DNA of 64,000 bases from Sanguibacter gelidistatuariae (GTDB lineage Bacteria; Actinomycetota; Actinomycetes; Actinomycetales; Cellulomonadaceae). Both the position numbers and the translations under genes were made by a program. The stretch spans positions 496,001-560,000 of the forward strand of contig NZ_FMYH01000001.1 in the NCBI RefSeq assembly GCF_900096585.1, read 5' to 3'. Position 1 is the first letter of the stretch, and every line of letters begins with the position of its first letter. Shown here piece by piece: positions 26,061-34,149 of this stretch. The notes beneath the pieces were generated by a model that saw nothing but the letters and a program-made list of their open reading frames with translations, had not been told where the DNA came from and ran no database searches.

Positions 26061-26141
26061 GGCGGCACCGCCCCTCAGTCCCCACGGATCGAATCCACGC
26101 CGGCCTCACCGCCTCGGGTCATCCGTCGTAACCGAAAGCAC

Positions 26142-26184
26142 GACGCCCACGGGCGTCTCTGACGCGCGCCCGGAATCCGGGCGC
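26142..26184 (+). promoter_or_regulatory. Two perfect hairpins in the copC leader
   Basis: GACGCCC-AC-GGGCGTC (26142-26157) is followed by GCGCCCGG-AAT-CCGGGCGC (26166-26184), ending 9 nt before the copC ATG. They could be an upstream terminator or an RNA/DNA regulatory element masking the ribosome site. Confidence 0.45.
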
Positions 26185-26193
26185 TGGAGAACC

Positions 26194-26895
26194 ATGACAC
26201 CCACCCAGCTCATCCCTGCCCGCAGCACCTCCCTATCGACCAGGACGACCCGCGCAGCCCACCCCGTCCCCGCGCCCCTCCGGGCGCTCGCCGCGCTGGC
26301 TCTCGCCACGGGCGTCGCCCTCCTGACCGGCGCACCGGCGAGTGCGCACGACTCGATCGTGGGGACCAGCCCCGAGGACGGCGCCGTGCTCGACGCCGCA
26401 CCGGCGAGCGTCGCCGTGACCCTCAGCGATGTCCCGCAGGCGATCGCCCCGCGGATCATCGTCACCAACTCCGCGGGTGCCACCATGCTCGACGAGGAAC
26501 CCGTCATCACCGACCGGTCGGCGAGCGTCGAGCTCCCCGCGCTCGAGAACGACACGTACCAGGTCGCCTGGCGGGTCGTGTCCTCCGACGGGCACCCCAT
26601 CCAAGGCACGTACTCCTTCACCGTGGCCGCGCAGGTCGCCGAGGAGCCGGCCACGGATCCGGCGGCGACGCCCGCCGCCTCGGACGAGCCAGCCGTCGGC
26701 GAGACGGCCTCTTCGACCGCCGCAGCGGACCCGACCTCGACCGCCTCGACGTCGACCGACGCGGAGACGACCGACGCAGACGAGGGCTCGAGCTCGACCG
26801 CCCTGGTGGCGGGCGCGATCGTCGCGGTCCTCGCCGTCGCCCTCGCCGGGCTCGTCCTGGTGCGCCGTCGCAGCTCGCTCAAGGACGAGTCGTGA
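26194..26895 (+). CDS. CopC-domain copper resistance protein, membrane-anchored
   Basis: A 233-residue exported protein. The signal peptide ends at about residue 51 (GAPASA-HDSIV), leaving a mature N-terminal His52, the hallmark Cu(II) ligand of CopC. The beta-barrel domain spans 52-145, with the second half of the site at VVSSDGHPIQGTYSF. A Thr/Ser/Ala/Asp-rich linker (about 150-205) leads to a C-terminal helix and RRRSS anchor. It probably delivers or stores copper at the outer membrane face. The stop overlaps the next gene (GTGA), so it forms an operon with the PCu(A)C and DyP genes. Confidence 0.9.
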   Translation: MTPTQLIPARSTSLSTRTTRAAHPVPAPLRALAALALATGVALLTGAPASAHDSIVGTSPEDGAVLDAAPASVAVTLSDVPQAIAPRIIVTNSAGATMLDEEPVITDRSASVELPALENDTYQVAWRVVSSDGHPIQGTYSFTVAAQVAEEPATDPAATPAASDEPAVGETASSTAAADPTSTASTSTDAETTDADEGSSSTALVAGAIVAVLAVALAGLVLVRRRSSLKDES

Positions 26896-27527
26896 AGGCC
26901 CCGGGCGGGGCCGTGGCCCCGGCGACCGTCGTGCGGCTCGCGATGCTCGTCTCCGGCATCGGGGTGTCCTTGCTGCTCGCCGGGTGCGGGACCGACGAAC
27001 CGGCGACCCATCCCGGGTCGACCCACGCGGGCGCGGCCGCCACGGGAATGACCGACCCGGACGCCCCACCCCAGGCGGACTCGCTGACCGTCACTGATCC
27101 GTGGACCAAGGCCGCCGAGGATGGCATGACGGCCTCCTTCGGCGTCCTGCACAACTCCGGGACGAGCGACGTGCGGGTCGTGGGGGCCAGCACGTCGACG
27201 GCCGCGATCGAGCTGCACGAGATGGTCACGGGAGCCGACGGCGCGATGACCATGTCCGAGGTCGAGGGCGGGTTCCTCGTCCCGGCCGGCGGTGAGCGGA
27301 CGCTCGCGCCGGGCGGGGAGCACCTCATGCTCATGGCGATGACCGCTCCGGTCGAAGCTGGCACCGACCTTGAGATCACCCTCGAGCTCGAGGACGGTTC
27401 GACGCTCGTCTACACGGCACCCGGGCGCACCTACGCCGGTGCCAACGAGTCCTACGACGAAGGCATGGACATGGGCCACGGCGACGACACAGGGGGCGCC
27501 GCCGCCGCCCACGCCTCCCATGGCTGA
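26892..27527 (+). CDS. PCu(A)C copper chaperone lipoprotein
   Basis: A 211-residue protein with signal peptide and lipobox (LLLAGC, Cys32). The DUF461/PCu(A)C domain (about 65-185) carries the Cu(I) motif H-M-M-H-M: ELHEMVTGADGAMTM, then GGEHLMLMAM. The C-terminal tail adds further His and Met (MDMGHG, AHASHG), which may bind copper. Such chaperones load copper into cytochrome oxidase CuA/CuB sites. The GTG start overlaps the copC stop by 4 bp, and its own stop overlaps the DyP gene start by 8 bp. Confidence 0.9.
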   Translation: MKAPGGAVAPATVVRLAMLVSGIGVSLLLAGCGTDEPATHPGSTHAGAAATGMTDPDAPPQADSLTVTDPWTKAAEDGMTASFGVLHNSGTSDVRVVGASTSTAAIELHEMVTGADGAMTMSEVEGGFLVPAGGERTLAPGGEHLMLMAMTAPVEAGTDLEITLELEDGSTLVYTAPGRTYAGANESYDEGMDMGHGDDTGGAAAAHASHG

Positions 27528-28758
27528 GGTGAGCCGCCGGTCAGCCCTGTTCGGCGGGGTCGGGCTGGTCGGCGGTGCGCTCGGGGGAGCCCTCGCGATG
27601 CGGGGCGCCCAGGCGCCGTCTCCCGACCCGGGCTCTGCGCCGGGCGAGGGCGGCGGCGCTCCCTGGGCCGGCGTCGGGCAGGCGGTCGAGACGTTCTACG
27701 GGGCCAACCAGGGCGGGATCGCCACGGTGCCGCAGGCGCGGCTGGCGCTCGTCGCCTTCGACCTGCTGGCCGGGGCTTCGCGATCCACCCTCGTGCGGAT
27801 CATGCGGATCTGGACCGACGACGCCGCGCGCCTGACGCGCGGGGCGCCGGGGCTGACCGACACCGAACCGGAGCTGGCCACCGTCCCGGCCCGGCTCACC
27901 GTGACGGTCGGCTACGGGCCCGGGGTCTTCGAGGCGGCCGGGCTGCAGGCGCGCCGTCCCGAGTGGCTCGCGCCCCTGCCGCCGTTCTCGGTGGACCGGC
28001 TCGAGGAGGGGTGGTGCGGGGGCGACCTCGTGCTCCAGATCTGCGCGGACGACGAGGTGACCGTCGCACACGCCGTGCGGGTGCTGGTCAAGGAGGTGCG
28101 CGAGCTCGCCCAGGTGCGGTGGGTGCAGCGGGGTTTCCGGCGTGGGATGGGGACGCAGGCGCTGGGTACGACGATGCGCAACCTCATGGGCCAGGTCGAC
28201 GGGACGGTCCAACCGGACGTGGCCGGGGTGGACGTCGGTCTGCTGTGGGCCGGTCCCGGACCGCGGTCCGGGACGGGGTGGCTGGAGGGCGGGACCTCTT
28301 TAGTCGTGCGCCGGATCCGGCTTGAGCTGGATACCTGGGACGAGCTCGATCGACCTGCGCGGGAGCAGGTCGTCGGGCGGCGGCTGGCCGACGGGGCGCC
28401 GCTGACCGGGACCGCGGAGCACGACGACCCCGACCTCGAGGCCGTCAACACGCTCGGGTTCCCGGTCATCGACGTGGCGGCGCACATACGCCGGTCCCGC
28501 TCGGAGAAACCGGGGGAGCGGTTCCTGCGGCGCGGGTACAACTACGACGAGCCGCCCGGCGCCGGCGTGCCGGGATCGTCCGGGTTGGTCTTTGTCACCT
28601 TCCAGGCGGACCCGGTCGCCCAGCTCGTCCCGATCCAGCAACGTCTGGCCGAGATGGACCTGCTCAACACGTGGACGACGCCGATCGGGTCGGCGGTCTT
28701 CGCCGTCCCGCCCGGTTGTCAGGAGGGGGAGTATCTGGGGCACGGGCTGTTCGGCTGA
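27520..28758 (+). CDS. DyP-type haem peroxidase with Tat signal
   Basis: A 412-residue dye-decolorising peroxidase. The N-terminus has a twin-arginine motif (SRRSALFGG, Arg6-Arg7) and a long hydrophobic stretch, so it is exported folded. The distal loop has the conserved Asp in NLMGQVDGT (canonical GxxDG). The proximal haem His is in VIDVAAHIRRSR, followed by RFLRRGYNYDEP, typical of the family. Such enzymes use H2O2 to oxidise phenols or porphyrins. Translational overlap with PCu(A)C places it firmly in the copper operon. Confidence 0.9.
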   Translation: MAEVSRRSALFGGVGLVGGALGGALAMRGAQAPSPDPGSAPGEGGGAPWAGVGQAVETFYGANQGGIATVPQARLALVAFDLLAGASRSTLVRIMRIWTDDAARLTRGAPGLTDTEPELATVPARLTVTVGYGPGVFEAAGLQARRPEWLAPLPPFSVDRLEEGWCGGDLVLQICADDEVTVAHAVRVLVKEVRELAQVRWVQRGFRRGMGTQALGTTMRNLMGQVDGTVQPDVAGVDVGLLWAGPGPRSGTGWLEGGTSLVVRRIRLELDTWDELDRPAREQVVGRRLADGAPLTGTAEHDDPDLEAVNTLGFPVIDVAAHIRRSRSEKPGERFLRRGYNYDEPPGAGVPGSSGLVFVTFQADPVAQLVPIQQRLAEMDLLNTWTTPIGSAVFAVPPGCQEGEYLGHGLFG

Positions 28759-28872
28759 GGCCGGGCCGCTGGCTTCGTCCGGACGACCGGGAGGACCCGC
28801 CGCGGTGTGACGTGTGCATCTGTGGGTGCGTCGATCTTGTCAGCGGCGCACCCACAAGGGATGCTGATCCAC

Positions 28873-29115
28873 ATGGACGCCCAGTTTCCGGTCATGAATG
28901 TCTCCCTGTGGAAGGCTGACGCCGTCGTGCTGCACTTCTGGCTGTCGACGGTCGACTTCGACGCGGTGCCCTTCGAGGACGAGAGCCAGCGTCAGGCGCT
29001 GCTCGACCTGCTCACCGAGCTGGACCAGACCGACGTCGCCGACGCCGACGATGCAGAGATCGTCGCCGCCCACGCCCTCGTCACCCGCGACCCAGCCGGC
29101 GCTGACCCAGCCTGA
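28873..29115 (+). CDS. Hypothetical 80-residue acidic protein
   Basis: Begins MDAQFPVMNVSLWKADAVVL and is strongly acidic in the second half (Asp/Glu about 25%). There is no signal peptide, membrane helix or known motif. AAGGG at 28856-28860 could serve this ATG or the in-frame ATG at 28861, so the start is uncertain. Codon positions look like a real gene (third-position GC). Family unknown. Confidence 0.6.
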   Translation: MDAQFPVMNVSLWKADAVVLHFWLSTVDFDAVPFEDESQRQALLDLLTELDQTDVADADDAEIVAAHALVTRDPAGADPA

Positions 29116-29171
29116 CCTCACCCGCGACCGGTCACTCGTCTCCCCCAGCCGCCCCGCCCTGCCCGCCCCCA

Positions 29172-29235
29172 CCGTAGGGGTACGGTTTCCGCCCCATTTC
29201 CCCGGGCAAACGGGGCGGAAACCGTGCCCCTACGG
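29172..29235 (+). other. 64-nt hairpin: 24-bp stem, 16-nt loop
   Basis: The arms 29172-29195 and 29212-29235 pair along all 24 positions, with a single G-U wobble (29181/29226) on the + strand; the loop is 29196-29211. It lies between the hypothetical gene and arsR and could be a terminator, but it has no U-tract. A 9-bp tandem repeat starts 9 bp after it. It has the same size and geometry as 43979-44042. Confidence 0.75.
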
Positions 29236-29243
29236 ATAATCGC

Positions 29244-29284
29244 GGCGGTGCTGGCGGTGCTGGCGGTGCTGGCGGTGCTGGCGG
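29244..29284. repeat. 9-bp minisatellite (GGCGGTGCT, four copies plus half)
   Basis: Copies at 29244, 29253, 29262 and 29271 are identical, followed by GGCGG. Non-coding and directly downstream of the 64-nt hairpin; no spacers, so not CRISPR. Confidence 0.85.
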
Positions 29285-29341
29285 GCTATGGGCTGGGGTG
29301 GGGGAGGGCAGGTTGAGGGGCGGGCGGGCATGTGCGAGAAT

Positions 29342-29365
29342 CTGCGTATGGATGCAGATACGCAG
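29342..29365. promoter_or_regulatory. ArsR-type operator overlapping the regulator's own start
   Basis: CTGCGTAT (29342-29349) and ATACGCAG (29358-29365) are perfect arms with an 8-bp spacer. The site starts right behind the -10-like GAGAAT (29336-29341) and covers the presumed transcription start and ATG (29348). Confidence 0.65.
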
Positions 29366-29713
29366 GTGCGCGGGCTTGGCGAGGAAGACCAGCTCGTCGA
29401 GCTCGCGGTCGAGGTGTTCGCGATGTTTGCCGACGCCACGCGGTTGCGGATCATCCTCGCGCTGCGCGGCGGCGAGCTTCCGGTCAACGACCTCGCGCGC
29501 GTCGTCGGGAAGTCGCCGTCGTCGGTGTCCCAGCACCTCGCGAAGCTGCGCCTGGCGCGCATGGTCAGCACCCGCCAGGACGGCACTCGGGTCTTCTACC
29601 GCCTCGCGAGCGACCACATCCGTCAGCTCGTCACCGACGCGATCTACCAGGCCGAGCACACCCTCGAGGGCGCGCCCCGGCTGCACCATCACCACTCGGC
29701 CGAAGGGCTCTGA
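29348..29713 (+). CDS. ArsR-family metal-sensing repressor
   Basis: A 121-residue winged-helix repressor. The HTH includes FAMFADATRLRIILALRGGE and the recognition helix VGKSPSSVSQHLAKLRLARM. The C-terminus carries a His-rich tail (RLHHHHSAEGL), a likely Zn/Ni/Co ligand set, as in the NmtR/KmtR/CzrA metal sensors. I chose the ATG at 29348, which lies 6 nt behind GAGAAT (leaderless pattern). The alternative ATG at 29330 would place the palindrome wholly inside the gene. It is one nucleotide upstream of the CDF efflux gene, its obvious target. Confidence 0.88.
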   Translation: MDADTQVRGLGEEDQLVELAVEVFAMFADATRLRIILALRGGELPVNDLARVVGKSPSSVSQHLAKLRLARMVSTRQDGTRVFYRLASDHIRQLVTDAIYQAEHTLEGAPRLHHHHSAEGL

Positions 29714-29714
29714 G

Positions 29715-30653
29715 ATGGGGCACGACCACAGCCACAGCCACGGAACAGGGTCCGCCGGCGCCGACACGCGCGGCCACCGACGCCGGCTCGCGATCGCCTT
29801 CTCCATCACCACGACGATCCTCGTCGTGGAGATCGTCGGCGCCGTCTGGACCGGAAGCCTCGCCCTGCTGGTCGACGCCGCGCACATGCTCACCGACGCG
29901 GGCGGGCTGGCGCTCGCCCTCCTGGCGACCAACCTGACCATGCGTCCCCCGACCGCCAAGCGGACCTGGGGCTACCAGCGGGCCGAGGTCCTGGCGGCCA
30001 TGGCGCAGTCGGCGATCCTGCTCTCGGTCGGCGTCTACGTCGTCGTCGAGGCGGTCCAGCGCCTCGCCTCGCCCCCCGACCTGCCCTCGACCGAACTGCT
30101 GGTCTTCGGGATCATCGGCCTCGTCGGGAACATCATCTCGCTCGCTGTCCTCGCCTCCAGCCGCTCGGACAACATGAACCTGCGGGCCGCCTTCCTCGAG
30201 GTCGCCAACGACGCGCTCGGCTCGGTCGCGGTGATCGTCGCGGCGATCGTCATCGCTACGACCGGCTGGACCGGGGCGGACGCCGTCGCAGCGCTCTTCG
30301 TCGGCGCGCTCATCGTGCCGCGCACCCTGAAGCTGCTGCGCGAGACGCTCGAGGTGCTCCTCGAGTCGACCCCGCGCGGCCTCGACCTGGACGCCGTCCG
30401 CGAGCACCTGCTCGGGGTCGAGCTGGTCCGTGGCGTGCACGATCTCCACGCGACCCAGATCGCCTCGCACCTGCCGGTGCTCACCGCCCACATCGTCGTC
30501 GACGAGGAGTGCTTCCGAGACGGTCACGTGCCCCGTATCCTCGATGACCTGCAGGAATGCGTGGCGGGGCACTTCGACGTGAACATCGAGCACTCCACCT
30601 TCCAGATCGAACCGCCTGCGCACAGCCGCCACGAGCCTGGGGTGCACGACTAG
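29715..30653 (+). CDS. Cation diffusion facilitator metal efflux protein (CzcD/ZitB-like)
   Basis: A 312-residue Zn(II)/Co(II)-H+ antiporter. The N-terminal His cluster is MGHDHSHSHG. Six helices follow, with metal-site residues in TM2 (LLVDAAHMLTDAGGLALAL) and TM5 (FLEVANDALGSVAVI). The cytoplasmic C-terminal domain (about 220-300) carries VHDLHATQI and the end motif HSTFQIE. The ATG is 1 nt after the arsR stop, so this is a regulator-efflux operon for metal homeostasis. Confidence 0.93.
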   Translation: MGHDHSHSHGTGSAGADTRGHRRRLAIAFSITTTILVVEIVGAVWTGSLALLVDAAHMLTDAGGLALALLATNLTMRPPTAKRTWGYQRAEVLAAMAQSAILLSVGVYVVVEAVQRLASPPDLPSTELLVFGIIGLVGNIISLAVLASSRSDNMNLRAAFLEVANDALGSVAVIVAAIVIATTGWTGADAVAALFVGALIVPRTLKLLRETLEVLLESTPRGLDLDAVREHLLGVELVRGVHDLHATQIASHLPVLTAHIVVDEECFRDGHVPRILDDLQECVAGHFDVNIEHSTFQIEPPAHSRHEPGVHD

Positions 30654-30801
30654 CAGGTGCAGATTCACGGCCCGGAGGCAGGCGTAGGGTGGCCACGAAG
30701 CTGCAGGTGATCGCGGCGGAATGCGCTCGCCAAGCCTGGGGGCAGCCTGAGGACGGGGCGCCCCAAGGGGGCACAGCGAACAGCCACAGACAGGAGAGAG
30801 G

Positions 30802-31203
30802 ATGCAGATGGAGTCGACCGAACGCCGCGTGGCGGTGATCATCGAAGACGACGCCGACATCCGCCACCTCTTGGAGTCCGTGCTCACCGGCGCCGGATTC
30901 CACGTGGTCGCCACCGGCAACGGCCTCGACGGCATCGCGGCCGTCCGGACCCACGACCCGCTCCTGACGACTCTTGACGTGTCCATGCCCGGGATCGACG
31001 GGTTGGAGACCGCGCGCCGGATCCGGGAGTTCAGCCCGACGCACCTCGTGATGATCAGCGCCCGGACGTCGGAGGGCGACGCCCTCCGCGGGCTCGAGGC
31101 GGGCGCGGACGAGTACCTCACCAAGCCGTTCCGCCCCCGCGAGCTGCGGGCCCGCATCGAGGCGGCGCTGCGCAACCCCCGTGCGGCGAGGTCGACGCTC
31201 TAA
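30802..31203 (+). CDS. Stand-alone response-regulator receiver protein
   Basis: A single receiver domain of 133 residues with no output domain. The acidic pocket is IIEDDAD (14-18), phospho-acceptor Asp59 (TTLDVSMPGIDG) and Lys of DEYLTKPFRPREL. AGGAGAGAGG precedes the ATG. It converges with a GGDEF-like gene (4-bp overlap) that itself overlaps a PAS histidine kinase gene, so the three probably form one signalling module with this protein as the phosphate sink or shuttle. Confidence 0.9.
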   Translation: MQMESTERRVAVIIEDDADIRHLLESVLTGAGFHVVATGNGLDGIAAVRTHDPLLTTLDVSMPGIDGLETARRIREFSPTHLVMISARTSEGDALRGLEAGADEYLTKPFRPRELRARIEAALRNPRAARSTL

Positions 31204-32411
31204 CTCTCCCGCAGCACCGCGGGGCCCGACGCCGCAGCCTCACTCACCGCTCCCCCGCGCACCTCCGCGCTCGCCACCCGGTTGCCGCCCGCGGCCGTGG
31301 CCTCGTCGGAGGCCGCGCGCGCAGCCCTGGACAGCTGCGCGACGTCGTAGCCGAGCCGGTGGGTCGTGGCCGCCCCGATGCTCGCGGTGACCTTGGCCCC
31401 CGGAGCCTCGGGGACAACGACGTCGAGGAGCGCCCGGCGCAGGACCGTCGCCAGAGTGATCTCCTCACCCGGCGCCGTGCCCGGGACGGCGACCAGCAGG
31501 CGCCCGGCACCGGCCTCCCCGATGATGGCGGAGACGGGCGCGACGCGGCGGACGGTCGCGGCGTACTCATCGAGCACGAGGTCGGCCGCCGAACGTCCGA
31601 AGGCGATGCCGATCTCCTCGAGGTCGTCCAGGTGGAGGTGCAGCAGCGTGAAGGCTTCCTCGGACTCGGCGGCCCGCGCCAGGCAGTCGTCGAGCACCTG
31701 CTCCAACACGTCGACGTTGATGAGACCTCGGCGGGAGAAGACTCGCGCGGTGCCACCCATCCGCGCGCGGGGGCCGGCCTCGGACCGCATGACGGACATC
31801 GTGACCGCGGCGACGATCATGAGGACGATCGTGACGACCGACATCGGTGTGGTCCCGAGGTACGTGCTGAAGACGACATGCTCCGTCCCCCAGCCGACCA
31901 GCACCACGAAGCGGGTCAGGAAGAGCACACCCTCGGCGATGAGCACGACCGAGAGTCCTCGGGCATTGATGTCCCGGCGCATCGAGCGGGTGAACGTCTC
32001 GGCGACGCCCAGCGCGGAGAAGGTACCGACCCCGAGGAGCCAGACGTGCGCGCCGGCCCACTCCCCGCCGTCGGGCCCGTCGAGGACGACCGCACCAGCG
32101 GCCAGCGCACCGGCAAGGAGCACCACGCCGATGAGGCTGCGCCGGCCGTTGAAGGAGCGGCACCCGCTCCAGATCGCCCCGGCGCTGACGACGAAGGCGC
32201 CGTTGCCCACGGCGACCGCCCACCAGGCCGTTGGCAGGGTCGCCCACAGCATGTAGGAGACAGACGTGAGGATCCCGGCGAGGTAGGCGAGCGACCACAG
32301 CCGGCTCGTCGTGCTGTCCCGCCTGAAGATCGTCTCCAGGACGAAGACCATGCCCGCGGTGAGCACCACGATGCCGGTCGCGACCGACAGCGTCTGCGGG
32401 TCGAGCGTCAT
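31200..32411 (-). CDS. Membrane protein with degenerate GGDEF domain
   Basis: A 403-residue protein with seven predicted N-terminal helices (about 8-215), then a GGDEF-fold domain (about 230-375). The GGDEF position reads GEAGAGRLLVAVPG: the catalytic Asp-Glu are replaced, so cyclic-di-GMP synthesis is not expected. The rest of the fold (LHLHLDDLEEIGIAFGRSAA, TASIGAATT) is kept. The role may be sensory or GTP/c-di-GMP binding. The ATG overlaps the stop of the upstream histidine kinase (ATGA), so the two are cotranslated. Confidence 0.83.
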   Translation of the reverse strand: MTLDPQTLSVATGIVVLTAGMVFVLETIFRRDSTTSRLWSLAYLAGILTSVSYMLWATLPTAWWAVAVGNGAFVVSAGAIWSGCRSFNGRRSLIGVVLLAGALAAGAVVLDGPDGGEWAGAHVWLLGVGTFSALGVAETFTRSMRRDINARGLSVVLIAEGVLFLTRFVVLVGWGTEHVVFSTYLGTTPMSVVTIVLMIVAAVTMSVMRSEAGPRARMGGTARVFSRRGLINVDVLEQVLDDCLARAAESEEAFTLLHLHLDDLEEIGIAFGRSAADLVLDEYAATVRRVAPVSAIIGEAGAGRLLVAVPGTAPGEEITLATVLRRALLDVVVPEAPGAKVTASIGAATTHRLGYDVAQLSRAARAASDEATAAGGNRVASAEVRGGAVSEAAASGPAVLRES

Positions 32412-34090
32412 GTGACCGCCTTCTTCGGGATCTCGATCGTCACGGTCGTCCCCTTGCCCAGCGTGCTGGCGACCGTCAGCTCACCGCCGTGCTTGCGCAC
32501 GATCTCACGCGCGATGCCCATGCCGAGCCCGCTGCCGTGCACGCCGGTGTTGCGGACCGCCTCGGAACGGAAGAAGTTGTCGAAGAGCTTGGGGACCTCG
32601 TCGGCGGAGATCCCGATCCCGGTGTCCGTCACGGTCAGGATCAGCCGGTCACCGGCCTGGCCCAGGGCGAGGACGATGCTGCCTGCCTCGCGGTTGTACT
32701 TGATCGCGTTCGAGAGGACGTTGTCCACGACCTGGCGCATCCGGAACGGGTCGGCGACGGCGAGGTGGTTCTCGACGTCCGAGGTGGCGAGGTCGATCGC
32801 CCGCTCGGCGGCCCGGGGCAGCAACGACTCCGCCGACTGCAGCACCACCTCGCCCAGGTCCATCGGGACGGGGGAGATCTCGAGCGGCTTGGCCGCTCGG
32901 CTGGAGGAGGTGAGGATCTCCGAGACGAGGTCGAGGAGGCGGGTGCTGTTGCGCTCGACGATCTCCAGCCATCCCCGGGCGTCCTCGGGCAGGTCGTCCC
33001 GCTCGAGCGCGAGGTCGAGGTAGCCCAGGATCGAGGTGAGTGGGGTCCGTAGCTCGTGGGAGACCGAGGAGATGAGGTCGTCCCGGGCGGCGATCGCGTT
33101 GATCTCGGCCGTGACCTCGCCCGAGACGAGGATCGTGCCGTCGAAGGCGCCGCCGGAGTCGTACAGGCGCCGGGCGGTCATGAGATAGGCGTGGCGTTCC
33201 TGACCGGGGTGCCCGGTCCAGATGAGCACCCCGTCGAAGGGCTGTCCCTGCTGGGCGCGGACGTAGGGACGGTCCTCCTCCCGGAACGGGGTCACCCGGT
33301 CGCTCTGGTAGACGACGTCCATCACCGGGGGCGCACTGGCCCGCCCCGAGGACACGTGCATCCGCCGGTGCGCGCGGTTGATCAGGGTGATCTCGCCGCC
33401 GCGGTCGAAGCGGACGATGCCGAAGGTCACCGTGTTGAGCACCTCGGTGAGCAGCCGCTCATGCTGGTTGGCGGAAGCCAGCGCATGGGCGAGGAGGGTG
33501 GACTGCTTGCGCATGAGGACCCGCTGGGCCGATCCACGCCGAGCGCTCAGATGCGTCGACGCCGCCACGAAGGACAGCGCGATCGGCAGCAGGACCAGCA
33601 GCGTCATCGACGACAGGCGGATCGAGTGTGGCCCCAGGATGAGCACGCCCCAGCTGCCGCTCAGCGCGAGTGCGATCGACAGCGTGGTGCCGAACAGGCC
33701 GAAGTACGTCGAGAGCCAGATGATCGGGAGCACCCAGAGGACCCCGACGCCGATCTCGGGGACCCCTAGGCGCAGGCAGAAGATGACGAGCATGTCCGCG
33801 ACCGGCAGCAGGGCGATCCACCGTTTGTCGAAGCGGTTCCACGGCACGACCAGCGCGGCACCGGAGGCGACGAAGGCCAGCACGACTCCGGCGAAGACGG
33901 TGGAGGAGATGAGGCGCTCGGGGCTGAACCACTGCAACGCCACGACCACGGCCAGCACAGCCGATCCGAAGAGCAGCTGGTTCAGTGTGACGGACCGGTT
34001 GATCTGCGGGCCGCGCCCGGGCGCACCGACCTCCGCCGAGCCGCGTCGCCGGCCGACGACCTGGTCCTCGTCGGATCCCGCAGTCCTCAC
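32408..34090 (-). CDS. PAS-containing sensor histidine kinase
   Basis: A 560-residue kinase. A membrane module of about five helices (35-180) is followed by a linker and PAS domain (about 205-330), the HisKA helix with His345 (SSVSHELRTPLTS), and the HATPase domain with N-box NVLSNAIKYN, D-box DTGIGI, F-box FFRSEAV and G-box GSGLGMGI. The GTG start lies 6 nt after TAGGGT (34097-34102), which supports a leaderless transcript and this start. It forms an operon with the degenerate GGDEF gene; the nearby receiver gene is the likely cognate regulator. Confidence 0.92.
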   Translation of the reverse strand: MRTAGSDEDQVVGRRRGSAEVGAPGRGPQINRSVTLNQLLFGSAVLAVVVALQWFSPERLISSTVFAGVVLAFVASGAALVVPWNRFDKRWIALLPVADMLVIFCLRLGVPEIGVGVLWVLPIIWLSTYFGLFGTTLSIALALSGSWGVLILGPHSIRLSSMTLLVLLPIALSFVAASTHLSARRGSAQRVLMRKQSTLLAHALASANQHERLLTEVLNTVTFGIVRFDRGGEITLINRAHRRMHVSSGRASAPPVMDVVYQSDRVTPFREEDRPYVRAQQGQPFDGVLIWTGHPGQERHAYLMTARRLYDSGGAFDGTILVSGEVTAEINAIAARDDLISSVSHELRTPLTSILGYLDLALERDDLPEDARGWLEIVERNSTRLLDLVSEILTSSSRAAKPLEISPVPMDLGEVVLQSAESLLPRAAERAIDLATSDVENHLAVADPFRMRQVVDNVLSNAIKYNREAGSIVLALGQAGDRLILTVTDTGIGISADEVPKLFDNFFRSEAVRNTGVHGSGLGMGIAREIVRKHGGELTVASTLGKGTTVTIEIPKKAVT

Positions 34091-34149
34091 GGGGACACCC
34101 TACGTCCCCGCGGCTGCCCGCCTCGGGCCCGCCCCGGGTGCGCCGAGCA

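Noticed and set aside
29244..29284. Tandem repeats as CRISPR
   Set aside because: Units of 9 bp with no spacers; the same holds for 44060-44145.
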